Translations under genes and position numbers: made by a program
Notes under the pieces: generated by a model
What the model was told of the DNA's origin: nothing
The model's input: the letters and a program-made list of their open reading frames with translations, nothing else
Database searches by the model: none
Shown: positions 22,036-31,057 of the stretch, piece after piece
Numbering within the stretch: position 1 is the first letter of the stretch
How the letters are laid out: the number at the start of each line of letters is the position of its first letter
Origin: Kribbella soli
Lineage (GTDB): Bacteria; Actinomycetota; Actinomycetes; Propionibacteriales; Kribbellaceae
Direction: 5' to 3'
Length of the DNA: 64,000 bases
Assembly (NCBI RefSeq): GCF_004331345.1
Contig: NZ_SJJZ01000003.1
Span: 1,054,001 to 1,118,000 of the forward strand

Positions 22036-24084
22036 CTAAACCACCTGCCGCCTGGATGCGACGAGCTCGCCCGCGTCGTAGCCGTCCGCGCGGAGGAGTT
22101 GGCTCGGTGTGACGTCCAGGATGTCGATGTTCAGCGGGGCGGTGTAGTCCTCGGAGCTGATCGGGCGGCCGTCGACGTAGAGGTCGACCCGATCGATGCC
22201 CTGGGCATCTATCGCGACGGTGAGCGTGGTACCGCTCAACGAGGTCTTCAGGTCGAGCCGGCGGACCGGGAGCGCGGAGAGCAGCGCACCGGCCTTGTTC
22301 AGCAGGTCGACGTTGCCCTCGAGCAGGTCGGCTCTGGTCATCCGGTGGGTCTCCTGCGGTTTGACGCCGAGGTCCTCGACCGGCGTACCGGCGAGCTTGC
22401 CGACCCGCAGGGTACGCCGGATCGCGACCCGCAGGTTCGCGCCGTTCGGCAGCGCGACGTACGGCGAGGTCTCGTCGGGTGGCGGCGGTTCGTTCAGCAG
22501 GGCCGCGAGCAGACCGTGCGTCCAGACGTTCGCGCCGCCCGCGCCGGTGTTGTCGTCGACGCCGAGGATGGTGCCGATCTCGTGGTCGGCGAACCCGGCC
22601 GCGAAGATGTCCGTCGCCGAGTAGACCCGGGCGTCGGTGATCAGGACCACGGGTCCGTGGTACGTCTGGCCGATGTCGTTCGCACCGTCCTCGGGCGTGA
22701 TCGGTTTCGCCGCCGAGTACTGCGCCCCGGTCTCGATCGCCAGGTCCAGCGAGTCGAACCACGGACCGAGATCGATCCCTGCCGGGTTGTCCTGGTGCCG
22801 CCGGCAGATCCGCAGGTTGAGCGGCGAACTGATGAACTGCACCGGCTCCGGCGCGACCCGCCGCGGCGTCATCGTCTGCAGGGTGAACTCGCTCGCGTAG
22901 ATGTGCCCGCCGCCGTTGTCCCGGACGTCCACGATCAGGCCGTTCTGCGGCAGCATCGCGGCCAGCCGGACGAACTCGTCCCGGAACGCGACCGGGTCCT
23001 GCACACTGAACGTGAAGATCCGCAGCTGCCCGAAAGTCCCGGACGGCGTCACGACCTCACGGGCCCGGAACACCCCGGGCATCGTGGTCGGCAGATCCGC
23101 ACCGGCGACCGCGGCCGGAGCAGCCAGCTCGGCCGAGCTCTGGCCGCGTTCCAGTTCGACGACGTCGCGGACGTACAACGCCTTCTTGGCGCGCGACTTC
23201 TCGTCGGAGTCGAGATCGAGCCCCATCAACGCTGAGGCCTCGCTGATCGCGTCGAGGTCCGTCATCGGCGGCAGGTTCGTGGTGACCTTCCACTGCTCGC
23301 GCAGTTCCTGGTCCGAGCCGTCGAGGCCGACGTACGTCAGCCTCACCCAGTCCTCGTCGGGCGGGGCCTGGATGACCAGCGGGCGCAGCGTCAGCGACTC
23401 CAGGCCGCGGGCCAGGTTGGCGGCGTCGTTGCTCCCGGCGAAGACGGCGCCGTTGAGCGCGACCGCGCGGGCGATCGGCGTACCGTTCCAGTGCGTCACC
23501 TCCGCGCCGGGGCCGAACTGCGGAGCCTGGTAGCCGGTGACGGTGCGGGTGATCAAGTAGTGCCCAGAACCGTCCGCGTCGTAGCACTTCTCGATCATGA
23601 ACGGCAGGAACGCGATCTTCCCGGCGAACGGCACCGGCAGCAGGTAGTTGGTGTGCAGGTCGCGGACCGAGTGGAAGATGTTCGACATCGCGCGATGGAA
23701 CAGCCACTCCTCCTCCATCGTCTCCGGCGTCAAACGCTCCATCCGCGCGCGCATCACCCGCAGCCGCTGCAACGGGTTGACGGCGTGCATCGCGACCTTC
23801 AACGGCAGGTGCACGTAGTTCTCATTGAGGAGCAGAAGCGCCTGATCCACCAGGAGTTTCCGCTGGTCGAGCGTCAGCGTGCCGGCCGCGTCGAGGAAGT
23901 CCGACAACGGGACGGCAGCCGCTGCGTCCGTGCCGATCGTTTCCCGCACTGCGGGCCGACGCGCGGTCGTCTTGCTGGCCGCCGTCCTCTTCGCTGCCGT
24001 CTTCTTGGCTGCGGTCTTCTTGGCTGTGGTCTTGTTGGCTGTGGTCTTGCTGGCTGGGCGTTTGGTCGTGCGTGGTTGAGACAT
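22036..24084 (-). CDS. S41-family peptidase with Lys/Ala/Thr-rich histone-like N-terminal tail
   Basis: 682 aa from ATG at 24084 (GGGGGG just upstream). Residues 8-46 are a low-complexity basic tail of repeated KTTAKK/KTAAKK units like histone H1 or actinobacterial HupB tails. Then an all-helical segment and the tail-specific-protease (S41) core: GQLRIFTFSVQDP, IVDVRDNGGGHIYASE, and VYSATDIFAAGFADH with the likely Ser nucleophile, followed by DDNTGAGGANVW. No signal peptide, so the protein should be cytoplasmic. The tail may bind DNA, RNA or acidic polymers. Substrate unknown. Confidence 0.82.
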   Translation of the reverse strand: MSQPRTTKRPASKTTANKTTAKKTAAKKTAAKRTAASKTTARRPAVRETIGTDAAAAVPLSDFLDAAGTLTLDQRKLLVDQALLLLNENYVHLPLKVAMHAVNPLQRLRVMRARMERLTPETMEEEWLFHRAMSNIFHSVRDLHTNYLLPVPFAGKIAFLPFMIEKCYDADGSGHYLITRTVTGYQAPQFGPGAEVTHWNGTPIARAVALNGAVFAGSNDAANLARGLESLTLRPLVIQAPPDEDWVRLTYVGLDGSDQELREQWKVTTNLPPMTDLDAISEASALMGLDLDSDEKSRAKKALYVRDVVELERGQSSAELAAPAAVAGADLPTTMPGVFRAREVVTPSGTFGQLRIFTFSVQDPVAFRDEFVRLAAMLPQNGLIVDVRDNGGGHIYASEFTLQTMTPRRVAPEPVQFISSPLNLRICRRHQDNPAGIDLGPWFDSLDLAIETGAQYSAAKPITPEDGANDIGQTYHGPVVLITDARVYSATDIFAAGFADHEIGTILGVDDNTGAGGANVWTHGLLAALLNEPPPPDETSPYVALPNGANLRVAIRRTLRVGKLAGTPVEDLGVKPQETHRMTRADLLEGNVDLLNKAGALLSALPVRRLDLKTSLSGTTLTVAIDAQGIDRVDLYVDGRPISSEDYTAPLNIDILDVTPSQLLRADGYDAGELVASRRQVV

Positions 24085-24216
24085 CGTCCCCCCAATACGG
24101 AGGCCCCTCCCCGGGCCGCGATCCCTCCACCGTGGTCCGCTCACCAGGCGATGTCAACGGCCCGCCACGCCGTTCCACCAGGACATCTCAGCGCCTCGTC
24201 AATCATTATCGAAAGC

Positions 24217-25395
24217 ATGCGGATCAGCCGTTTGTTCCTGACGGCCGCCCTCCTGATCGGCGTGCTCGTCCCGACGCCCGCGCAGGCGGCGGCAACCTTC
24301 CCACGCATCGACGCGAGCGGCTTCCAGCTCGTGTCGGGTGACACGTTCGCGACGTACGGCGCCCGCGTCGCGCAGCTGGAGACCAAGCCGCCGCTCGCGC
24401 CGGTCGGCGTCACCGAGGTGCTCGCCGCGTCCAACCGGACCGGGCGGCCGCTGTGCCATGAGACGTACCTCAACGCCTCACTGAATCCGCAGGGGTTCTG
24501 CTGGCAGGACGGCGAGGACGACGACGAGAACGTCTGGATCCCGCAAGGCGTCAGCGGGTCCGGAGACGCGCAGCCGGCCGGCGGGGCGCGCCGGGTCGTG
24601 GTGGCGAGCTGGCACAACAGCGACGACACGGCGATCCGGGTGTCGTTCCTGGACCTGGCGACGAACAAGTACCGGCACGTGCTGCTCGTCGAGCCAACGG
24701 CGGACGGGAACTTCCAGGCCGTCGCCGGGCACGGGCACGGGTTGTTCTGGTCCGGGAACATGCTGGTGGTCGCGACCGGCGGATCGGTCCTGCGGGTGTT
24801 CGACCTGCGGCACATCTGGCGCACCGACACCAGCACCGGCGAGGTCGGACTAGGTGCCGATGGCAAGTATCACGCGTTGTGGCACGCCTTCGCGCTGCCG
24901 CAGGTCGGTGCCTACTGGTACGCCGGTGGCGGCTGCGCGAACACGACCGGGACCAAGCCGTGCTTCGCATCGCTCGGGATCGACCACGGCGGGACGGGAT
25001 CGTTCGTGGCGGTAGAGCACACGACGCGGGGCGGCGGGCGGATCGTCCGCTGGCCTCTCGACGAGTCGACCGGTCTGCTCCGTGCGGGGGCTGACGGGGT
25101 CGTGCATGCGGTGGAAGCGTTCGACTCGCCGGTGTGGGGTATGCAGGGCGCGACGTCGTACAACAACAGCTTCGTGATCACCGGCGTGTGTCCGGAGTAC
25201 GCCGGGAACATCGGTGACGGGATCGACTACCCGAGTTGCCTGCATCGGGGCGTCGGCGGCGAGTCGACAACGGTCTGGACCAAGGCGCCGAAGAACACCG
25301 AGAACCTGTCGTACTGGCCCGCGACCGGTGAACTGTGGCTGCTCAGCGAGCAACTCCGCGAACGGGTCACCGTCCACATCCCCTTCCCCTCGTAG
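24217..25395 (+). CDS. Secreted protein of unknown function
   Basis: 392 aa from ATG at 24217; signal peptide MRISRLFLTAALLIGVLVPT with cleavage near AQA-A (about 26). The mature protein has several cysteines in likely disulfide pairs (LCHETY...GFCWQD; GGCANTTGTKPCF; GVCPEY...YPSCLHR) and repeating short beta segments that suggest a beta-propeller. No catalytic motif recognised. Divergent from the S41 gene, 28 bp upstream of the M50-like gene. Confidence 0.8.
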   Translation: MRISRLFLTAALLIGVLVPTPAQAAATFPRIDASGFQLVSGDTFATYGARVAQLETKPPLAPVGVTEVLAASNRTGRPLCHETYLNASLNPQGFCWQDGEDDDENVWIPQGVSGSGDAQPAGGARRVVVASWHNSDDTAIRVSFLDLATNKYRHVLLVEPTADGNFQAVAGHGHGLFWSGNMLVVATGGSVLRVFDLRHIWRTDTSTGEVGLGADGKYHALWHAFALPQVGAYWYAGGGCANTTGTKPCFASLGIDHGGTGSFVAVEHTTRGGGRIVRWPLDESTGLLRAGADGVVHAVEAFDSPVWGMQGATSYNNSFVITGVCPEYAGNIGDGIDYPSCLHRGVGGESTTVWTKAPKNTENLSYWPATGELWLLSEQLRERVTVHIPFPS

Positions 25396-25423
25396 TTGAC
25401 CACTCGCCTGTAAGGATGGGCGG

Positions 25424-26128
25424 GTGAAGGAGTTCTGGGACAACATCACGTCGGTTCAGCCGGAGCCGTCGCTCCAATTGATCATCGGTACGGGCGTGGC
25501 CGCGCTGCTGCTGATCGCCTGGCGACCGATCTGGAAGCACACGCGGCAGGTCGTGACGATCGCGCACGAGGGAGCGCACGGACTGATCGCCGCGCTGGTC
25601 GGCCGCAAGCTGTCCGGGATCCGGCTGCACTCGGACACGTCCGGCGTCACGGTGTCGCGCGGCAAGCCGACCGGCGGCGGAATGATCGCCGTACTGCTGG
25701 CCGGCTACCCCGGTCCCGCGCTCTTCGGCCTGGCTGCCGCGTTCGTCCTCAGCCGCGGGTACGCCGTTGCGCTGCTGTGGGGACTGCTGGCGGCACTGGT
25801 GATTCTGCTGCTCCAGATCCGCAACCTGTTCGGGCTGTGGTCGGTGCTGGTGTTCGGCGCCCTGGTGTTCAGCGTGACTTGGTGGGGTTCTCCCTCGGTG
25901 CAGTCCACCTTCGCGCACCTGCTCACGTGGTTCCTGCTGCTGGCCGCGCCCCGTGCCGTGCTGGAGCTGCAGCGCTCGCGGCGGCACGGTCAGGGGCGCA
26001 GCTCCGACGCGGATCAGCTCCGGCGCCTCACCGGCGTGCCGGCGTTGATGTGGGTCGGTGTGTTCGGGCTGGTCACGCTTGCTTGCCTTGCGCTCGGCGT
26101 GCTCTGGTCCGGCGTACTCCCGAGCTAG
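25424..26128 (+). CDS. M50B-like membrane metalloprotease
   Basis: 234 aa with GTG start. Five or six membrane helices. HEGAH (48-52) after helix 1 is the HExxH zinc motif of the peptidase M50B-like family, followed by GYPGPALFG in the membrane, matching the third-ligand region of this family. Such proteins may cleave membrane proteins; no anti-sigma factor partner is adjacent. Its TAG shares CTAG with the stop of the convergent DUF5995 gene. Confidence 0.88.
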   Translation: MKEFWDNITSVQPEPSLQLIIGTGVAALLLIAWRPIWKHTRQVVTIAHEGAHGLIAALVGRKLSGIRLHSDTSGVTVSRGKPTGGGMIAVLLAGYPGPALFGLAAAFVLSRGYAVALLWGLLAALVILLLQIRNLFGLWSVLVFGALVFSVTWWGSPSVQSTFAHLLTWFLLLAAPRAVLELQRSRRHGQGRSSDADQLRRLTGVPALMWVGVFGLVTLACLALGVLWSGVLPS

Positions 26129-26850
26129 GGCGGCGGCAGCGTGACGCCGAAGCCGGTCAGTGCGAGTCGCAGCAACACCTGTCCTGGCCTGAGCAGATCA
26201 GCCACCTTCGCCGCGCTCAGCACCTCTAGTTCAGCTAGCCGCTTCTCGTAGTCGCCTTGTACGCGCGCCTGCTGCAGCTCGACCGTGTTGTGCCAGACCT
26301 TCTGCCGGGACTCGCGCAGGAAGCGTCGCGACGCCAGCCGGTTGAGTGGTGTGAGGACGCGATCGATCAGGCTGCGCGCACCGGTCGCGGCGAGCTCGCC
26401 GTCCTCTGCCGCGACCCGTTCCGCCAGCACACCGTCGATTCGTTCGTGATCGCGCCGGCGGCGATCCATCAGCCGCGGATCGAGGAACTCGTCGTCGCTG
26501 ATCACCGCGAGCAGCGCCTGCGGCAGGTCGTAGTTCACGTGTGCGTTGATGCCGAGCAGTACGTGCGCCAACGCCGGCAGCTTCGCCGGTGCCTCGAACG
26601 CCAGCCGCCACGGACGCGCCACCGACGTCCCGTCGTGCGCCTGCAGGTAGAGCTCCGCGAACTGCACGTCCCAGACCTCGACCCAGTCCGGATCCTCGAA
26701 CCGGCCCTGGCCGATCGCCCGCCCCACGGCCTGTGTGGTGCGCAGATACGTCTCCAGAAAGAACCGCCGATGCGTAAGCTCCGGCGGCAGCTCGTCAACC
26801 CGCAGCCGCATCCCCGCAACAACGTCCTCGATCGGACTACCATCAGCCAT
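26125..26850 (-). CDS. DUF5995 family protein
   Basis: 241 aa. Pattern of the all-helical DUF5995 family: FFLETYLRTTQAV, WVEVWDVQFAELYLQAHD, LAHVLLGINAHVNYDLPQAL (the hallmark INAHVNYDLP), DHERIDGVL. Histidines and aspartates of the HVNYDLP segment could bind metal, but no reaction is established. Starts are only 24 bp apart from the divergent gene at 26875. Confidence 0.8.
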   Translation of the reverse strand: MADGSPIEDVVAGMRLRVDELPPELTHRRFFLETYLRTTQAVGRAIGQGRFEDPDWVEVWDVQFAELYLQAHDGTSVARPWRLAFEAPAKLPALAHVLLGINAHVNYDLPQALLAVISDDEFLDPRLMDRRRRDHERIDGVLAERVAAEDGELAATGARSLIDRVLTPLNRLASRRFLRESRQKVWHNTVELQQARVQGDYEKRLAELEVLSAAKVADLLRPGQVLLRLALTGFGVTLPPP

Positions 26851-26874
26851 CGGATCTCCTCAGGGGGAGGGATC

Positions 26875-27462
26875 ATGCGCATTCGAACAGGACCACTGTC
26901 CTTCGACCCAGTCGTCATCGGCAACCGCGAAGCAGACGCCTGGGCCGCGTACTACCGCCACGAGTGGCGCGCGTTCCTCGTCGCCGCGGTCGGCATGGTC
27001 GCCGCCGGGTTCGGGATGTCCGTAGGTCGAACGCTCGCAGGCGCCTGGTATGTACTACGCGCCAACCAGGCCTGGGCGCCATACCCCGACAACCAACCCG
27101 ACGCGGCCCGCGCCTACATGCGCCGCTTCTACGAGCTCGTCGCACTCTCCAGAAAACTGACCTTCGACCCGGCCCGCGCCGCCCACCTGGAAGTCTCGTG
27201 GTGGCACGTTCATCGAGCGCATCAGGACTCGGAGGACGTGACCGAGGAACAGCTGGAGACAGCGCTCGTCGACCTCTACTCGTACGTGTACGACGCCGAG
27301 CGGGACGCCTTACGGCAGGCAGCGCGGAAGCGGGTCGAGGCGATGGGCCTTTCGGACCGGTGGGTTCGGGCGGGGTGTGATCGGGACGACCCGCTGCTTG
27401 CGGAGGAGCGGCGTGCGTTGGTTGCGTCGTACGCCGCTCTCCGGGCTGCTGTTGAGAACTAG
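26875..27462 (+). CDS. Hypothetical protein with one membrane helix
   Basis: 195 aa, GGGGGAGG ribosome site. After about 30 residues comes a hydrophobic stretch (FLVAAVGMVAAGFGMSVG, about 36-53), then a helical soluble part with LTFDPARAAHLEVSWWHVHR and a long acidic/basic helix. Contains one TTA leucine codon. Family not recognised with certainty; divergent from DUF5995, which may be a partner. TAG shared in CTAG with the aldo/keto reductase gene. Confidence 0.72.
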   Translation: MRIRTGPLSFDPVVIGNREADAWAAYYRHEWRAFLVAAVGMVAAGFGMSVGRTLAGAWYVLRANQAWAPYPDNQPDAARAYMRRFYELVALSRKLTFDPARAAHLEVSWWHVHRAHQDSEDVTEEQLETALVDLYSYVYDAERDALRQAARKRVEAMGLSDRWVRAGCDRDDPLLAEERRALVASYAALRAAVEN

Positions 27463-28484
27463 GCACGTCCTCCGCTGATCGGGCGGTCGCGTTGTGCGAC
27501 GCCGGGGCCGCCGTACGGGTAGTCCGCTGCACCCGGGTCGCTGGCCTCGTCGAGCTTGGCGGTCTCCTCCGGGGTGAGGTGCAGGTCGGCCGCGGCGAGG
27601 TTGTCGTCGAGCTGTTCGAGGGTGCGAGCGCCGAGGATCACCGACGTGATCGCAGGCCGGTCGACCAGCCACGCGAGCGCAACCTGCGCCATCGAGATCC
27701 CGCGGGCCTCGGCAATCTCGCGGACCGCGTCGACCACGTCGCGGACCCGCTGGTTGCGACTGCGGCGGTACCAGGACTCGACGCCGCGGTCCGGGTTCTC
27801 ACCGAGCCGTGTCGCACCGGCCGGCTCCTCGTCGAACGAGTACTTCCCGGTCAGCCAGCCGCCACCAAGCGGCGACCACGGCAGCAGGCCCAGCCCGTTC
27901 TCCTGCGCGGCCGGGACGATCTCCCACTCGATCTCGCGCACCAGCAGGTTGTACTGCGGCTGCAGCGTGACGAGCCGCGACCACCCGCGGTACGCGATCA
28001 GGTCACACGCCTTCTGCAGCTGCCAGCCGGTGAAGTTCGACAGGCCGCCGTACGAGATCTTGCCGGCGCGTACGGCGTCCTCGAGGAAGCTGAGCGTCTC
28101 CTCGAGCGGCGTGACCGGGTCCCAGGCGTGCAACTGGTAGAGGTCGATGTGGTCCACGCCGAGTCTCTGCAATGACGCCTCCAGCGCCTTGCGGAGGTGC
28201 CGGCGCGACGTACCGACGTCGTTCGGCCCGTCACCGGTCGGAAACCGGCCCTTCGTCGCGAGCACGACGTCGGCGCGCTTCTTCGCCAGCCAGCGGCCGA
28301 CGATCTCCTCGGACACCCCGGCCGTGTAGACGTCCGCGGTGTCGACGAAGTTGCCGCCCGCCTCGACGTACCGGTCGAGCTGCGCGTGCGACCCGGCCTC
28401 GTCGGTCTCGTTGCCGAACGTCATCGTGCCGAGCGCGTACGTCGAAACAACGGCGCCACTCGCGCCGAGAGTGCGATATTCCAC
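27459..28484 (-). CDS. Aldo/keto reductase (YajO/Tas-like, voltage-gated K channel beta-subunit type)
   Basis: 341 aa, GTG start with GAGGGAG upstream. (beta/alpha)8 NADPH-dependent reductase: FVDTADVYTAGVSEEIVGRW (catalytic Asp/Tyr region), ATKGRFPTG (Lys), DLYQLHAWDP (His), and LLPWSPLGGGWLTGK for cofactor binding. Reduces aldehydes or ketones; substrate not predictable. Divergent from a DinB-type gene with 50 bp between starts. Confidence 0.9.
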   Translation of the reverse strand: MEYRTLGASGAVVSTYALGTMTFGNETDEAGSHAQLDRYVEAGGNFVDTADVYTAGVSEEIVGRWLAKKRADVVLATKGRFPTGDGPNDVGTSRRHLRKALEASLQRLGVDHIDLYQLHAWDPVTPLEETLSFLEDAVRAGKISYGGLSNFTGWQLQKACDLIAYRGWSRLVTLQPQYNLLVREIEWEIVPAAQENGLGLLPWSPLGGGWLTGKYSFDEEPAGATRLGENPDRGVESWYRRSRNQRVRDVVDAVREIAEARGISMAQVALAWLVDRPAITSVILGARTLEQLDDNLAAADLHLTPEETAKLDEASDPGAADYPYGGPGVAQRDRPISGGRA

Positions 28485-28534
28485 GGTGGCTCCCTCTCAT
28501 CGAACTGTCTGAAGCGAAGACTACGGTGGCGGGT

Positions 28535-29035
28535 ATGAAGACAAGTGAACTGCTCCTCGATGCGCACAGCCGGGTCCAGGAGGTGCTGCACGACATCGTC
28601 ACCGGGCTCGACGACAAGACGCTCGCGACCCGCCCGGGCGACACGGCGAACTCGATCGCTTGGCTCGTCTGGCACCTGACCCGGGTCCAGGACGATCACC
28701 TGGCGGACGCGGGTGGATACGAGCAGGTCTACACCGCCGACGGGTGGTTCGAGCAGCTCGGGCTGCCGCTCGACGCGGCCGACACCGGGTATGCGCACAC
28801 GTCCGACCAGGTCGGGCTCGTGAAGCTCTCCGCGGATCAGCTGCTCGGGTACTACGACGCCGTACACGCGCGGACCGCGGAGTTCCTGCGCACCGTGACC
28901 GACGACGACCTCGACCGGATCGTCGACCGTCGATGGAACCCGCCGGTCACGCTCGGAGTGCGGTTGGTCAGCGTCATCGACGACTGTGCGCAGCACTCGG
29001 GCCAGGCGGCGTACGTGAAGGGTCTGCTCAGCTGA
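28535..29035 (+). CDS. DinB/DUF664 family protein
   Basis: 166 aa four-helix bundle. TANSIAWLVWHLTRVQDDHL gives His-containing helix 2, and VIDDCAQHSGQAAYVKGLL the last helix with its HxxQ-type metal ligands. In actinobacteria DinB-like proteins include mycothiol-dependent transferases; His ligands (W-H-L..., D...H...Q-H-S-G-Q) are kept here. Stop overlaps that of the convergent lipoprotein gene within the palindrome TCAGCTGA. Confidence 0.85.
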   Translation: MKTSELLLDAHSRVQEVLHDIVTGLDDKTLATRPGDTANSIAWLVWHLTRVQDDHLADAGGYEQVYTADGWFEQLGLPLDAADTGYAHTSDQVGLVKLSADQLLGYYDAVHARTAEFLRTVTDDDLDRIVDRRWNPPVTLGVRLVSVIDDCAQHSGQAAYVKGLLS

Positions 29036-30155
29036 GAGTGGTGTGCCAGAGCGAGGTGCCGGCGATCAGGTAGAGCTTGCGATCCGGCATCAGTACGGCG
29101 TCGGTCACCTTGCCCTCCGGTCCTACTGCGTCCTGGACGGTCCAGTGGCCGTCCTGACCGGTGAGCACCTTCACCTTGTTGTCCTGGGCCACAACCTGGA
29201 CGACCTTGTCACCCTCGACGATCGGCGGCGGCAGCTTGTCCTTGTCCCCCACCGGGATCGACGGCACGCCCTGCAGTCGCTTCGCCGTCCCGGAGGCGTC
29301 GAGCTGCCAGATCGCTAGCTGACCGTCGACGTACCCGGAGATCACGCAGTCCTTCGCGCAGGTCGCGGTGTTGGCCTGGCTGCGGCTACCCGGGTCTGGC
29401 AGCACGATCCGGGTCCAGCCCTGGTTGAGTTTGGTGGACCGCCAGACGGCCGCCTCCTGCGCGACGGTGTTGGGCGCGAGCCGGACCTGCGAGCCGACGA
29501 GGACGATGCTGTTGCCGAGCGTCGTACCGAAGCCGGGCCCGACCAGGAGGGACGGCGTACTTTGCAGTGCGGTCTTCGTCGGGTCCTGCCTGGTCCATTT
29601 GCCGTCGCTCTGCGGCAGCCAGACCATTGCGTCGTTGCCGGTCTGGACGCCGCCCCAGGTGCCGAGCAGCGCGCCACCGCTCGGGGTGCGGACCGCGCTG
29701 AACAGATCGCCCGCGGTCTGGCCGCCGAAGGTCCAGAAGTTCTGTGGCTGCTCGACGAGGCCGGTTTGCGGGGTGCCGGTCCAGACCGTCCAGCGGGTGT
29801 TCGAGTGCGCGCCGCCGGAGGCTCCGCCGAGCGCGAGGAGCTGCTTGCCGTCGTACGCGATCGAGTACCAGATCGCCTCGAAGGCGTACGGGCTGGCCGG
29901 GTTGGGTCTCACCGTGATCGGTGTGCGCTTGCCTGTGTTGTCGAGGAGTTGGAGCTCCGGGACGACCTTGGCACCACGGTGTCGCAGGCCTACCAACAGC
30001 TGGTTGTCGTAGGCGGTCAAGGTGACCGGCTCGGCCGGGCTGACGTCGACCATGGTCCAGTCGTCGAGGGTTTGCGGCTTGTCGTCAGCTTTGTCGTCAC
30101 TGCAGGCGGTGAGGGTCGCGAGCACCAGGATCGCGATCGCAGCGAGGCGCCGCAT
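29028..30155 (-). CDS. Lipoprotein, beta-propeller-like, unknown function
   Basis: 375 aa with lipobox LTAC (Cys18) after a short hydrophobic signal. The mature part has repeating segments of beta-propeller style (LLALGGASGG, WTVWTGT, ALLGTWGGVQTG, LVGPGFGTTLG, IAGTSLWHTTL). No enzymatic motif. One base after the xthA stop codon, so co-transcribed with the two repair genes, which is an unexpected partner for an exported lipoprotein. Confidence 0.82.
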   Translation of the reverse strand: MRRLAAIAILVLATLTACSDDKADDKPQTLDDWTMVDVSPAEPVTLTAYDNQLLVGLRHRGAKVVPELQLLDNTGKRTPITVRPNPASPYAFEAIWYSIAYDGKQLLALGGASGGAHSNTRWTVWTGTPQTGLVEQPQNFWTFGGQTAGDLFSAVRTPSGGALLGTWGGVQTGNDAMVWLPQSDGKWTRQDPTKTALQSTPSLLVGPGFGTTLGNSIVLVGSQVRLAPNTVAQEAAVWRSTKLNQGWTRIVLPDPGSRSQANTATCAKDCVISGYVDGQLAIWQLDASGTAKRLQGVPSIPVGDKDKLPPPIVEGDKVVQVVAQDNKVKVLTGQDGHWTVQDAVGPEGKVTDAVLMPDRKLYLIAGTSLWHTTLS

Positions 30156-30156
30156 G

Positions 30157-31026
30157 TCAGCGGCTCTGCGGAAGCTTGGTGGTCCTCTTCCGGCCGGTCC
30201 GCGGCGCGGACGGCGGTGGCACGACCGGACCGATGTCGCCGTCCGGCGCGGTGTCGAGGTCGATGATCACCGGGGCGTGGTCGCTCGGGCCGGTGCCCTT
30301 GCGGGCCTTGCGGTCGATCCACGCGGCCTTGACCCGCTCGGCGACCGGTTCGGTGGCGAGCATCAGGTCGATCCGCATGCCGAGGTCCTGGTGGAACATG
30401 CCGGCGCGATAGTCCCAGTAGCTGAAGATGCGGTTGTCCGGCCAGCGGTCGCGGACGACGTCGTGCAGGTCCTTCGCGGCCATCAGTTCCGCGAGCGCCT
30501 GCCGCTCGGGCGGGGTCACATGCGTCTGGCCGACGTACGCCACCGGGTCGAAGACGTCGGCGTCGGTCGGGGCGATGTTCATGTCACCACAGACGATCTG
30601 ATCGACCGGTCCGCTCGCCACGACTTCGGTCAGCGCCGCCAACCAGGCGAGTTTGTAGTGGTAGTGGTCGGAGTCGGGCACGCGACCGTTCGGCACGTAC
30701 AGCGAGTGGATCCGGACACCGCCACAGGTCGCCGCCACCGCGCGGGCCTCGGGATTCGGGAACCCGGGCGCGCCGGCGACTCCGGTCACCACGTCCTCGA
30801 GCCCGACCTTGGACAGCAGGGCGACCCCGTTCCACTGCGGTTCGCCGTACAGGCCGATCTCGTAGCCGCGGCCGGTCAGCTCGTCACCGAGCAGCTTGCT
30901 GAACGCGTCGTCGGCAAGCTTCGTCTCCTGCAGGCACACGACGTCCGGCTGCCGCTCGTCCAGCCAGTCCAGCAACCGCGGCATCCGCTGCTTGACCGAG
31001 TTCACATTCCACGTGGCGACTCGCAT
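30157..31026 (-). CDS. xthA: Exodeoxyribonuclease III / AP endonuclease
   Basis: 289 aa from ATG at 31026. ExoIII/EEP fold motifs: ATWNVNSVKQR, VVCLQETKL (metal Glu), LYVPNGR, VCGDMNIAP (Asp/Asn), RIDLMLATEPV and GPSDHAPVIIDLD (catalytic His). It cleaves DNA 5' of abasic sites and degrades 3' ends. Directly downstream (31 bp) of a uracil-DNA-glycosylase-family gene: together they perform the first two steps of base excision repair. The last 25 residues are a Pro/Arg/Lys tail. Confidence 0.95.
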   Translation of the reverse strand: MRVATWNVNSVKQRMPRLLDWLDERQPDVVCLQETKLADDAFSKLLGDELTGRGYEIGLYGEPQWNGVALLSKVGLEDVVTGVAGAPGFPNPEARAVAATCGGVRIHSLYVPNGRVPDSDHYHYKLAWLAALTEVVASGPVDQIVCGDMNIAPTDADVFDPVAYVGQTHVTPPERQALAELMAAKDLHDVVRDRWPDNRIFSYWDYRAGMFHQDLGMRIDLMLATEPVAERVKAAWIDRKARKGTGPSDHAPVIIDLDTAPDGDIGPVVPPPSAPRTGRKRTTKLPQSR

Positions 31027-31057
31027 CCGACCAAGGTAGCGCCAGCCACGGACCATT

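Noticed and set aside
21947..22762. Second protein on the minus strand overlapping the S41 3' end
   Set aside because: Arg/Gly/Pro-rich shadow frame of the S41 gene.
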